From: Clostridia bacterium
Lineage (GTDB): Bacteria; Bacillota; Clostridia; UBA1381; UBA9506
Direction of reading: 5' to 3'
DNA: 64,000 nucleotides
Assembly (NCBI GenBank): GCA_017549205.1
Contig: JAFYVH010000015.1
Location: 26,491 to 90,490, forward strand
This document shows, one piece after another, positions 19,918 to 27,705 of this stretch; position 1 is the stretch's first letter; each line of letters begins with the position of its first letter. The translations under genes were made by a program, and so were the position numbers. Under the pieces are notes generated by a model. The model worked only from the letters and a program-made list of their open reading frames with translations. It was not told where the DNA came from and did not search any database.

Positions 19918-21660
19918 TCAATATTTCGGTCTTTCCTGATAATGTGTGTGGAGTAATTTGTGAGATTTGTGACCGCAGGGCTCACCCAGATATTCTTCAT
20001 AAATCTTCTTAATATAAGGATTGTCATGAGATTTTCTGTAGGTGAGAGCTCTGTCTTCAGCATAAAGTGCTTTAGCGCGTTCTGCCTTTAAGTCAATCTC
20101 AGCCTGCAGTTTTGCGGGCTGGATAGGCTGACCGCCACCGGTTACGCAACCGCCGGGGCAACCCATGATTTCGATGAAGTGATAGTCAGCTTTGCCTTCA
20201 CGAATGGAATTTAAAAGCGTTCTTGCATTGCCCAGACCATGTGCAACAGCAACCTTAACATCCATATCGCCGATGGTAACAGTTGCTTCTTTAATACCTT
20301 CTGTGCCACGAACGGCTTCATATTCAACATTGTCGAAGGTTTCGCCGGTTAACACTTCAGAAACGGTACGCAGAGCAGCTTCCATAACACCGCCGGTAGC
20401 ACCAAAGATAACACCGGCGCCGGTAGCTTCATCACCAAAGGGTGAATCGAACACTGCATCTTCAAGTTTAGCAAACTCAATGCCGGCTTCTTTAATCATC
20501 TTGGCAAGCTCACGAGTGGTGATAACAGCATCAACATCAGGATAGCCTGTGCCGGATAGTTCTTCACGCTGTGCTTCAAATTTCTTGGCAGTACAGGGCA
20601 TAACAGAAACAACATAAATGTCTTTGGGGTCAATGCCTGCTTTTTCAGCATAGTAAGATTTTAAAACAGCACCATACATCTCATGAGGAGATTTAGCGGT
20701 TGAGAGATTGTCTAAAAAGTCGGGGAAGTTGTGTTCGCAGAACTTAACCCAACCGGGGCTGCAGGAAGTGATTAAGGGGAGCTTGCCGCCTTCTTTAATG
20801 CGGTTAATAAGCTCTGTGCCTTCTTCCATAATGGTCAGGTCAGCGGCAAAGTCAGTATCAAATACCTTGTCAAAGCCCAGCATTTTTAATGCAGCAGCCA
20901 TTTTGCCGGTAACCGGTGTGCCGATGGGCATACCAAATTCTTCACCTAAAGCTGCGCGAACAGCAGGTGCAGTTTGAACAACAACATGCTTGGTTTCGTC
21001 AGCCAGTGCTTTCCAAACCGGAGCAATTCCATCCTTTTCCTGCAGAGCGCCAACGGGGCAGATGTTGATACACTGACCGCACATAGCGCAATCGGTTTCG
21101 TTTAAGGACTTATCAAAAGAGCTGCCGATTTTGGTTTTGAAACCTCTTTCAGTTGCATCGATAACGCCAACTGTCTGAACTTTTTTACAAACAGCGATAC
21201 AACGACGGCAGAGGATACATTTGCTGTTGTCACGCACAATAGAGGGGGAGAAATCATCGATGGTTGAAGGAGTCTGTTCGCCTTCGTAGGGAAGCTCTGT
21301 AACATTCAGCTCTTCAGCCAGTGTCTGCAATTCGCAGTTACGGTTTCTAACGCAGGTCAGACATTTTTTGTTGTGGTTTGAAAGCATCAGTTCTAAAACT
21401 GCCTTTCTTGCCTTTCTAACACGAGCGGTGTTGGTGAAAACCTCCATGCCCTCGTTAACGGGGTAAACGCAAGCGGTAACCAGTGTTCTTGCACCTTTAA
21501 CTTCAACCAGACACATTCTGCATGCGCCGATTTCGTTAATATCTTTTAAATAACAAAGTGTGGGAATATCAATACCGGCCTGACGCGCAGCCTGCAGGAT
21601 GGTGTAATCCTGGGGTACGGAAAGGCTTTGGCCATTAATTGTAATATTAACCATTTCCAT
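19918..21660 (-). CDS. hndD: [FeFe] hydrogenase catalytic subunit (HydA/HndD type)
   Basis: 580 residues. The subunit reduces protons to H2 and is the last gene of a five-gene operon. Domains in order: plant-type [2Fe-2S] ferredoxin (about 1-80, GACRMC and TAC), His/Cys [4Fe-4S] site (HNKKCLTCVRNRNC, about 96-109), two [4Fe-4S] motifs (CILCRRCIAVC and CAMCGQCINICP, about 148-202), then the H-cluster domain. H-cluster loops: L1 TSCSPGW (298-304), L2 MPCTAKKFE (354-362), L3 EIMGCPGGCVTGG (497-509). In L1 the usual second cysteine is serine. A small-subunit-like C-terminus ends the protein. With the NuoF- and NuoE-like subunits it should form an NAD-linked, probably electron-bifurcating, cytoplasmic enzyme. 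Confidence 0.95.
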   Translation of the reverse strand: MEMVNITINGQSLSVPQDYTILQAARQAGIDIPTLCYLKDINEIGACRMCLVEVKGARTLVTACVYPVNEGMEVFTNTARVRKARKAVLELMLSNHNKKCLTCVRNRNCELQTLAEELNVTELPYEGEQTPSTIDDFSPSIVRDNSKCILCRRCIAVCKKVQTVGVIDATERGFKTKIGSSFDKSLNETDCAMCGQCINICPVGALQEKDGIAPVWKALADETKHVVVQTAPAVRAALGEEFGMPIGTPVTGKMAAALKMLGFDKVFDTDFAADLTIMEEGTELINRIKEGGKLPLITSCSPGWVKFCEHNFPDFLDNLSTAKSPHEMYGAVLKSYYAEKAGIDPKDIYVVSVMPCTAKKFEAQREELSGTGYPDVDAVITTRELAKMIKEAGIEFAKLEDAVFDSPFGDEATGAGVIFGATGGVMEAALRTVSEVLTGETFDNVEYEAVRGTEGIKEATVTIGDMDVKVAVAHGLGNARTLLNSIREGKADYHFIEIMGCPGGCVTGGGQPIQPAKLQAEIDLKAERAKALYAEDRALTYRKSHDNPYIKKIYEEYLGEPCGHKSHKLLHTHYQERPKY

Positions 21661-21681
21661 TTTAAATTCTTCCTCCTTTCG

Positions 21682-23478
21682 TTATTGAACAATAATTGCG
21701 TCAAACTTACATTTTTCAATACAAGCGCCGCACTTAATACATTTATCCTGGTCAATGACAAAGGGACTCTTGATTTCGCCGCTGATGGCATTAACCGGAC
21801 ACTGTCTTGCACACAGGCTGCAGCCCTTACACTTGTCAGCTACGATGGAGTAGCTTACCAGGGCTTTACATACGCCGGCAGGACATTTTTTGTCAATAAC
21901 ATGAGCTTCATATTCATCTCTGAAATAACGCAGAGTAGAAAGAATGGGGTTGGGAGCTGTCTGACCCAGACCGCAAAGAGCAGATTCTTTGATGTTATAG
22001 GCCAGTTCTTCCAATTTATCCAAATCTTCCAAAGTGCCTTTACCCTGGGTGATTCTTTCTAAGATTTCAAGCATACGCTTGGTACCGATACGGCAAGGTG
22101 TACATTTACCGCAGGACTCATCAACGGTGAACTCTAAGAAGAACTTCGCAATGTCAACCATGCAGTTGTCTTCGTCCATAACAATCAAACCGCCGGAACC
22201 CATCATGGAGCCGATTTGAATCAGGGAGTCATAGTCAATAGCAACATCCAGCAAAGAAGCGGGGATACAACCGCCGGAAGGACCACCGGTTTGAGCAGCC
22301 TTGAACTTTTTGCCGTTCGGAATGCCGCCACCAATTTCTTCAACGATTTCACGCAGGGTTGTGCCCATGGGAACTTCCACAAGACCAGTGTTGTTAATTT
22401 TACCGCCCAAAGCGAATACCTTAGTACCGGCACTCTTTTCAGTACCAATGGAGGTAAACCATTCAGCACCATTTAAGATGATTTGCGGAATGTTTGCATA
22501 GGTTTCAACATTGTTTAACAGGGTGGGTTTTTCCCAAAGACCCTTAACAGCCGGGAATGGCGGACGGGGTCTGGGCTCACCACGCATGCCCTCGATGGAG
22601 GTCATCAGCGCGGTTTCTTCGCCGCAAACGAAAGCACCGGCACCCAAACGGATACCCAGGTCAAAGGAGAAGTCGGTGCCGAAAATATTTTTGCCTAAAA
22701 GACCATATTCACGAGCCTGGTCAATGGCAATTTGTAAACGCTTAACAGCGATGGGATATTCAGCACGAATATAGATGTAACCTTGTTCTGCATTGATAGC
22801 ATAAGCGGCAATAGCCATAGCTTCAATAACAGCATGGGGGTCGCCTTCCAAAACGGAACGGTCCATGAACGCACCCGGGTCACCTTCGTCAGCATTACAG
22901 CAAACATATTTGCCGATAACATTGGGAGACTTAGCAGCCAGCATCCATTTGATACCGGTGGGGAAGCCACCGCCACCACGACCACGGAGGCCGGAAGCCT
23001 TGATAACATCAATAACCTCTTCGGGCTTCATTTCGGTTAACACTTTGCCTAAAGCTTTGTAACCGTCTAATGCGATGTACTCATCAATGTTTTCAGGGTC
23101 AATAACACCACAGTTACGCAGAGCAATACGCATCTGCTTTTTGTAGAAGTTTGTTTCGTTCAGTGATTTAACTGTATCATCCTGAACAGTTTCATCATAT
23201 AAAAGGCGGGTTACTACACGACCCTTTAACAGATGCTCAGAAACAATTTCTTCAACATCTTCGGGTTTAACCATGCTGTAGAAAGCGCCTTCGGGGTATA
23301 CAATAACAACGGGGCCCAATGCACACAGACCAAAGCAGCCGGTTTGCACCATTTTAACTTCTTTTTCAAGACCCTTTGCTGCCAACTGGGCTTCAAATTC
23401 TTTCATAACCTTCTGGCAACCGGATGAAGTACAGCCTGTACCACCGCAGACCAGAACGGTTGATCTTGCAAAATCCAT
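21682..23478 (-). CDS. hndC: NuoF-like flavoprotein subunit of NAD-linked hydrogenase (HydB/HndC)
   Basis: 598 residues. An N-terminal thioredoxin-like [2Fe-2S] domain (about 1-110, CGGTGCTSSGC and TGCFGLC) precedes the NuoF body. The FMN/NADH region shows GLRGRGGGGFPTG (about 168-180) and CNADEGDPGAFMDR. A [4Fe-4S] motif ESCGKCTPCRIGTKR follows (about 458-472). The C-terminus carries two ferredoxin clusters (CKGCSLCARQCP and CIKCGACIEKC). This subunit holds the NAD(H)-binding FMN site where bifurcation is proposed in HydABC enzymes. It is separated from hndD by 21 bp and from hndB by 16 bp, so all are co-transcribed. Confidence 0.95.
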   Translation of the reverse strand: MDFARSTVLVCGGTGCTSSGCQKVMKEFEAQLAAKGLEKEVKMVQTGCFGLCALGPVVIVYPEGAFYSMVKPEDVEEIVSEHLLKGRVVTRLLYDETVQDDTVKSLNETNFYKKQMRIALRNCGVIDPENIDEYIALDGYKALGKVLTEMKPEEVIDVIKASGLRGRGGGGFPTGIKWMLAAKSPNVIGKYVCCNADEGDPGAFMDRSVLEGDPHAVIEAMAIAAYAINAEQGYIYIRAEYPIAVKRLQIAIDQAREYGLLGKNIFGTDFSFDLGIRLGAGAFVCGEETALMTSIEGMRGEPRPRPPFPAVKGLWEKPTLLNNVETYANIPQIILNGAEWFTSIGTEKSAGTKVFALGGKINNTGLVEVPMGTTLREIVEEIGGGIPNGKKFKAAQTGGPSGGCIPASLLDVAIDYDSLIQIGSMMGSGGLIVMDEDNCMVDIAKFFLEFTVDESCGKCTPCRIGTKRMLEILERITQGKGTLEDLDKLEELAYNIKESALCGLGQTAPNPILSTLRYFRDEYEAHVIDKKCPAGVCKALVSYSIVADKCKGCSLCARQCPVNAISGEIKSPFVIDQDKCIKCGACIEKCKFDAIIVQ

Positions 23479-23494
23479 GTTCTGTTATCCTCCT

Positions 23495-23869
23495 TTATTC
23501 TTGTTCTGCACCGATGGTAAACTCGTTGCAAACGCGACCGTTTACGATGTGCTCGCTGATAACCTTAATCGCTTTTTCAGGGGTCATTTTGATGTAGGTT
23601 ACCTTTTCCTTACCGGGAGCCATAACTTCAATGATGGGCTCAAATTTGCACATGCCGATGCAACCGGTCTGAGCCACGGTAACATGAGCAAGATTGCGCT
23701 TGCCAACTTCTTCAACAAGTGCATTCAGCACGGGGCGTGCACCGGCAGCAATACCGCAGGTTGCCATGCCAACAACGATGCGTGTTGTGTTTGTGTCATC
23801 GTCTTTACGCATGCCGACTTGATTTTTCATTCTATTTTTAATTGCTTCAAGTTCTGCTAAACTTTTCAT
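23495..23869 (-). CDS. hndB: [2Fe-2S] thioredoxin-like ferredoxin subunit (HndB type)
   Basis: 124 residues. The thioredoxin-like ferredoxin fold has four cysteines in MATCGIAAGA and TGCIGMCKFEP, plus a C-terminal helix region KAIKVISEHIVNGRVC. It resembles the N-terminal domain of the NuoF-like subunit encoded next (compare the shared phrases SEH and NGRV / KGRV), so the two domains are probably related by duplication. HndB is a small electron-transfer subunit in the Hnd hydrogenase of Desulfovibrio. The position directly upstream of the NuoF-like gene fits. Confidence 0.9.
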   Translation of the reverse strand: MKSLAELEAIKNRMKNQVGMRKDDDTNTTRIVVGMATCGIAAGARPVLNALVEEVGKRNLAHVTVAQTGCIGMCKFEPIIEVMAPGKEKVTYIKMTPEKAIKVISEHIVNGRVCNEFTIGAEQE

Positions 23870-23956
23870 AATACAACTCCATTCTCACAGTGGTCATGCC
23901 GCTGTGTTATTTATTTGTTGCGCTACCACTTGCGCAAAGAGAAGTCTCATTAAATC

Positions 23957-24505
23957 CTATGCAGATTGGGAAATTTCCTGTAAGCCTTCGGTGATGTAAT
24001 CAACCAGCCAGACGATAATCTCAGGTTGTGAAAGCTCCACATCGCCTAAAATTTGTCTGATTTCATGGGTGTCCAGCAAAAATTCTTTGCCGTCAACGGT
24101 GTGACGGTAGAGAAAATCAATGGATGGGTTGCCCGATAACACGGTGGTGATGGTTTGTGCCATGTCACCCAATGGTTGTCGGTCAATGTGGTCATACACA
24201 AAGCGTACATGCACGCTGGTTCCTTTTCCCTTTTCCGATGCAATGGAAAGGCTTCCGCCTGTTGCCTCGGCAGCCGACTTAAAAAGCGACAGTCCCATGC
24301 CCACCTTGCGAGTGGTTCTGGTTGTTTTAAAAGGGTCGGTGACAGACCGCAAAAAAGCTTCATCCATACCGCAACCGTTATCCGTGATGTCAATGGAAAG
24401 CAAATTTTGTTGCTTGTCCTCACAAATTGTAATGCCGATTAAATCAGCTCCGGCTTTGACAGAATTATTGACAATGTCTAAAACATGCAATGAAATTTCA
24501 AGCAT
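23957..24505 (-). CDS. GHKL ATPase-domain protein within the hydrogenase operon
   Basis: 182 residues. The N-terminal 110 residues form a histidine-kinase-type ATPase domain: N-box LHVLDIVNNSVKAGAD, G1 box DNGCGMDEAFL, and G2-like GMGLSLFKSAAE. No phosphoacceptor histidine domain or sensor is present. The C-terminal 70 residues (DIDFLYRH-like, with SQPEIIVWLVDYITEGLQE) match nothing I recognise. Genes of this type are often found beside nuoE in clostridial hydrogenase operons, but their function is not established; a regulatory (anti-sigma-like) or assembly role are both guesses. It starts 6 nt after the nuoE-like stop, indicating translational coupling. Confidence 0.85.
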   Translation of the reverse strand: MLEISLHVLDIVNNSVKAGADLIGITICEDKQQNLLSIDITDNGCGMDEAFLRSVTDPFKTTRTTRKVGMGLSLFKSAAEATGGSLSIASEKGKGTSVHVRFVYDHIDRQPLGDMAQTITTVLSGNPSIDFLYRHTVDGKEFLLDTHEIRQILGDVELSQPEIIVWLVDYITEGLQEISQSA

Positions 24506-24511
24506 AGGCCC

Positions 24512-25012
24512 TTAGTCTACATATTTAGCTAAAATGCTATCAACATCATCCACAGTCAGCTTGCCGTATACCTCATCGTTTACAGTGAGAACGGGAGCCA
24601 GACCGCAGGCACCGATGCAACGGGTAGCCTCAATAGAGAACTTACCATCCGGTGTGCTGTTGCTACCTTCGGGCATGCCCAGCTTTTCTTTAATTTTGTC
24701 GAAGATTGCGCCGGAACCCTTAACATAGCAGGCAGTACCCAGACAAACGCCAATGTGATACTTGCCCTTGGGCTCGGTGGTGAACTGGGTGTAGAAGGTG
24801 ACAACACCATAAATTTCAGCCATGGTGACATCTAAGTTTTTTGAGATGATAGCTTGCACCTCAACGGGCAGATAGCCATAGATGCTCTGTGCTTCATGAA
24901 GCACGGGGATCAAAGCGCCGTCTGTGCCCTTGTAGCGACTGATAACTTCCATCAGCTTCGCTTCTTGTTCCTTGGTGCCGTTAAAGGCAACCGCTTGTTG
25001 TTGACTCAACAA
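24512..25012 (-). CDS. hndA: NuoE-like [2Fe-2S] subunit of NAD-linked hydrogenase (HydC/HndA)
   Basis: 166 residues. An N-terminal helical bundle (about 10-75, with HEAQSIYGYLPVEVQ) is followed by a thioredoxin-like [2Fe-2S] domain with CLGTACYVKG and ATRCIGACGLAP ligands. This is the first gene of the hydrogenase operon and supplies the 24-kDa-type electron-transfer subunit. The product partners with the NuoF-like and catalytic subunits encoded downstream. A promoter-like sequence lies about 120 nt upstream. Confidence 0.95.
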   Translation of the reverse strand: MLSQQQAVAFNGTKEQEAKLMEVISRYKGTDGALIPVLHEAQSIYGYLPVEVQAIISKNLDVTMAEIYGVVTFYTQFTTEPKGKYHIGVCLGTACYVKGSGAIFDKIKEKLGMPEGSNSTPDGKFSIEATRCIGACGLAPVLTVNDEVYGKLTVDDVDSILAKYVD

Positions 25013-25131
25013 AAATTACCCCCTTGTCTTATTTGTACGGCACTCGCATGCCGCCATTTTAATTTATAAATTTTGGCAGGATTGTCAAAGAATGTTAATT
25101 AATTAACAAACTGCATTCCTAAACCTTATTA

Positions 25132-25160
25132 ATTATACCATCTATTTCGTAGAAAGTCCA
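25132..25160 (-). promoter_or_regulatory. Candidate promoter of the hydrogenase operon
   Basis: On the minus strand, TGGACT (25160-25155), a 17-bp spacer and TATAAT (25137-25132). It leaves a leader of about 115 nt before hndA. No recognisable Rex-type operator overlaps it. Confidence 0.5.
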
Positions 25161-25278
25161 TACTAATTATCGTAAAAATACAAAAAAAATAATTTTTTGG
25201 CGGTTTTTCATAAAAAAAGTCTTGCCCTATGGCTATTTATAAATAAATTTTTCGAAGTTCTGTAAATAAAGCTTTTCT

Positions 25279-25307
25279 TTGCCAAAAATTTATGATATAA
25301 TTATATA
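25279..25307 (+). promoter_or_regulatory. Candidate truB-ribF promoter
   Basis: TTGCCA (25279-25284), 17-bp spacer, TATATA (25302-25307). A TATAAT at 25296-25301 is also present but lacks a matching -35. Confidence 0.45.
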
Positions 25308-25370
25308 TGAAGAAATATAACCGTTGTCCCATAGGATTCAATATCCATAATATGCAACGATTTTTTTATT

Positions 25371-26282
25371 ATGATTGGCGGGTGTGGCATTTTGCTCGGC
25401 ATTATCAATTTGAATAAGCCCACGGGCAAAACATCACACGATATGGTGTCCTTCGTCAGAAGAACTTTGGGCATCCGCCGTGTTGGTCATGCAGGGACTT
25501 TAGACCCTGAAGCGTCAGGGGTTTTGCCGATTTTAGTGGGTAAAGCAACAGCCCTTTCAGAACTGTTGACAGATAAAACAAAAAGTTATACAGCCGGCGT
25601 CCGCCTGGGTATTGAAACCGATACTTATGATATAACGGGCGAGATTACAGCCTCAAGCCCCATTCGCCCAACGGCTGAAGAAATTCAAAAAGGGGCAGAG
25701 AGTTTTGTTGGTATAATAGAGCAGGTACCGCCTATGTATTCTGCCATTAAGGTGGGGGGCAAAAAGCTGTATGACCTGGCGCGGCAGGGGATTACGGTGG
25801 AGCGCAAACCCCGGCAGATAGAGATTTTTGATATATCTTGTTTTGATTATACAGAAGACGGTTTTTCCGTGGAAGTGAGCTGTTCTAAAGGGACTTACAT
25901 TCGTTCCTTGTGTCACGATTTGGGGAAAACACTTGGCACCTGTGCCTGCATGGCGTCATTAGTGCGCAGTCGCAGTGGTCCTTTTTCCATTACAGAAGCG
26001 GTTACACCCCAAGAATTGACAATGGCGGCAGAAAATGGTCGCATAAATGAGGTGTTGTTGCCACCGGAAGCCGTGCTTTCGGACTATCCCGCCGTAGATG
26101 TGCCGCCGGAAATGGCACAGCGGGTGAAAAACGGCTTGCGGTATCGGGTAGGGCAACTGGGCCTTACGGCAAAAGAGGGGGACAGATTCCGCCTGTATGA
26201 GGGTGAAACCCTGCTTTGTCTTGCAAAGGCGGTTTCCGGCGCCGAGGGTTTGGTCCTTGCCATTGAGGTAAGCTTTTATTAA
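25371..26282 (+). CDS. truB: tRNA pseudouridine(55) synthase TruB
   Basis: About 300 residues. TruB makes pseudouridine at position 55 in the tRNA T-loop. The family core is clear: GIINLNKPTGKTSHDMV, the catalytic Asp in GHAGTLDPEASGVLP (about residue 46), YTAGVRLG, and PPMYSAIKVGGKKLYDLAR. A C-terminal PUA-like region ends the protein. ATG 25371 has no ribosome site; TTG 25392, preceded by GGGTG, would give the usual short N-terminus directly before GIIN and may be the true start. ribF follows after 86 bp, a common truB-ribF order. Confidence 0.95.
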   Translation: MIGGCGILLGIINLNKPTGKTSHDMVSFVRRTLGIRRVGHAGTLDPEASGVLPILVGKATALSELLTDKTKSYTAGVRLGIETDTYDITGEITASSPIRPTAEEIQKGAESFVGIIEQVPPMYSAIKVGGKKLYDLARQGITVERKPRQIEIFDISCFDYTEDGFSVEVSCSKGTYIRSLCHDLGKTLGTCACMASLVRSRSGPFSITEAVTPQELTMAAENGRINEVLLPPEAVLSDYPAVDVPPEMAQRVKNGLRYRVGQLGLTAKEGDRFRLYEGETLLCLAKAVSGAEGLVLAIEVSFY

Positions 26283-26368
26283 CATTGTGGTCTTTTTCCA
26301 AAACTCCGGCAAGGTTTTCGGAGAGCGGAAATGTATATAATTCAAACTATTATGAGGAGGTAATTCAG

Positions 26369-27286
26369 ATGAACACGGTTTGGTACGATTATGGAAAAAT
26401 TGAATCTCGCAACGGCACAGCAGTGGCATTGGGTAATTTTGACGGACTTCACAAGGGTCATATGAAGCTGTTGACCGCTTTGATGGATTTGTCACAGGAT
26501 AATGGCCTGCATTCCGTTGCCTACACCTTCGACAAGCATCCTATTAATGTTATTAAAGGTGATAACACCTTAAAACTGATTGCCGATAACGAATATAAGC
26601 AGGAGCTGTTAGCCGGTTGCCATTTAGACACATTGTTTTTTGATAGTTTTGAAGCAGTGTGCGACCTTTCTCCTGAGGCTTTTGTGCGCGATATTCTGGT
26701 AGGAAAATTAAATATGAAAATTGCTGTGGTTGGTCTTCACAATCACTATGGCAAAGACTCGGAAGGCGATGTGAAATTGCTTAGAGAGCTGGGTCAAAAA
26801 TATGGCTTTTTGGTGCACATGATCAAGCCTTTGTATTTTGGCGATTTTCTGTGCTCAAGCACCAAAATCCGTGCTTTAATTGAAAATGGAGATGTTGAAA
26901 AAGCCGCTGAATTACTGGGACGCCCCTTTAAAATCAGAAACACCGTTGTACAGGATAAAATGCTGGGCAGAACACTGGGTTATCCCACCGCCAACATGAT
27001 CCCTGCCGCCGGTCAGCTGATTCCCAAATTCGGCGTTTACGGCACCACTACTTATGTAGATGGTGTGCCTTATAAATCCATCACCAATGTAGGTGACAGC
27101 CCCACAGTGGGTGACGGTGCCATCCGTGTTGAAACATATATCATCGGCTTTGATAAAGATGTTTATAACGAAAAGCTGGAAGTTGAATTTTTATATAACA
27201 TCCGTGAGCAGAGAGCCTTCAGCAATTTAGATGAATTGCAGGCACAACTGAAAGAAGATGAAAAGGCTCGCTTAGCAAGAGATTAA
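26369..27286 (+). CDS. ribF: Bifunctional riboflavin kinase / FAD synthetase
   Basis: 305 residues. RibF phosphorylates riboflavin to FMN and adenylates it to FAD. The N-terminal nucleotidyltransferase domain shows ALGNFDGLHKGHMKLL (HxGH-like) and CSSTKIRALIENGDV (the usual SSSxxR reads SSTKIR). The C-terminal kinase domain (about 180-305) has LGYPTANM, the PTAN metal/ATP site, and SITNVGDSPTVGD and VEFLYNIREQRAF. GAGGAGGT lies 8 nt before ATG 26369, so the longer upstream open frame is not used. A clear terminator follows. Confidence 0.95.
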   Translation: MNTVWYDYGKIESRNGTAVALGNFDGLHKGHMKLLTALMDLSQDNGLHSVAYTFDKHPINVIKGDNTLKLIADNEYKQELLAGCHLDTLFFDSFEAVCDLSPEAFVRDILVGKLNMKIAVVGLHNHYGKDSEGDVKLLRELGQKYGFLVHMIKPLYFGDFLCSSTKIRALIENGDVEKAAELLGRPFKIRNTVVQDKMLGRTLGYPTANMIPAAGQLIPKFGVYGTTTYVDGVPYKSITNVGDSPTVGDGAIRVETYIIGFDKDVYNEKLEVEFLYNIREQRAFSNLDELQAQLKEDEKARLARD

Positions 27287-27313
27287 TACATCAGACCTTA
27301 AAGCAGTCATTTT

Positions 27314-27351
27314 AAAAGGCAGAAACGAAATAAATCGTTTCTGCCTTTTTT
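27314..27351 (+). terminator. Terminator after ribF
   Basis: AAAAGGCAGAAACGA (27314-27328) pairs with TCGTTTCTGCCTTTT (27335-27349) around a 6-nt loop and runs into T residues. Confidence 0.9.
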
Positions 27352-27386
27352 GTGAGGTTTTCTGTTTTATCAAAGGGTAGGTGATA

Positions 27387-27403
27387 GCGAGGACGCCGTC
27401 CCT
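27387..27403. repeat. Short intergenic repeat, copy 1 (partial)
   Basis: GCGAGGACGCCGTCCCT shares 15 consecutive bases (CGAGGACGCCGTCCC) with copy 2 located 70 bp downstream. It lacks the left GGGACG arm of copy 2. Confidence 0.7.
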
Positions 27404-27457
27404 CAAAACATTGTAATGGTTTTTACAAGGATTGTGCAGGGGGATACAGATATAAGC

Positions 27458-27479
27458 GGGACGTCGAGGACGCCGTCCC
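27458..27479. repeat. Short intergenic repeat, copy 2 (palindromic ends)
   Basis: The 22-bp unit starts GGGACG and ends CGTCCC, so the ends can pair around an inner GAGGAC. It is much more GC-rich than its surroundings. This suggests a dispersed extragenic palindromic element rather than a local regulatory site. Confidence 0.7.
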
Positions 27480-27537
27480 CTACGAATTTCTTTTAAAAAT
27501 TATAAGAAATCTATAATAGAGAATATGACAAAAGCAT

Positions 27538-27566
27538 TTGACAAATGAGATTAAAAATGATATAAT
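27538..27566 (+). promoter_or_regulatory. Consensus sigma-A promoter for the LCP-rsmA operon
   Basis: TTGACA (27538-27543), exactly 17 bp, TATAAT (27561-27566): a full match to the housekeeping consensus. Transcription should start about 130 nt before the LCP gene. Confidence 0.9.
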
Positions 27567-27705
27567 AGCTTTGATTTGGCAAAAATGGTTTTTCTGTCAA
27601 ATCGTTAGACTTTGAATTAAAGTTTAAGAGTATGTTAACAAAGTATTCACATTCGTGTTGTAAAATATTGTTAGAGCGGTATGCAGATGTGAGAGGTCTT
27701 TACAT

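Larger units (their letters stand above)
25013..25370. other. Divergent intergenic region between hydrogenase operon and truB
   Basis: About 360 bp, very AT-rich, without a supported ORF. It holds outward-facing promoter candidates on both strands, given as separate entries. I saw no riboswitch-like structure. Confidence 0.6.
27287..27705. other. Intergenic region with terminator, short repeats and promoter
   Basis: About 420 bp without a supported ORF. From left to right it contains the ribF terminator, two copies of a GC-rich repeat, a near-ideal sigma-A promoter and a leader of about 130 nt before the LCP gene. Confidence 0.7.

Noticed and set aside
22034..23062. Several plus-strand open frames opposite the NuoF-like gene
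   Set aside because: They alternate in frame and coincide with conserved coding sequence on the minus strand.
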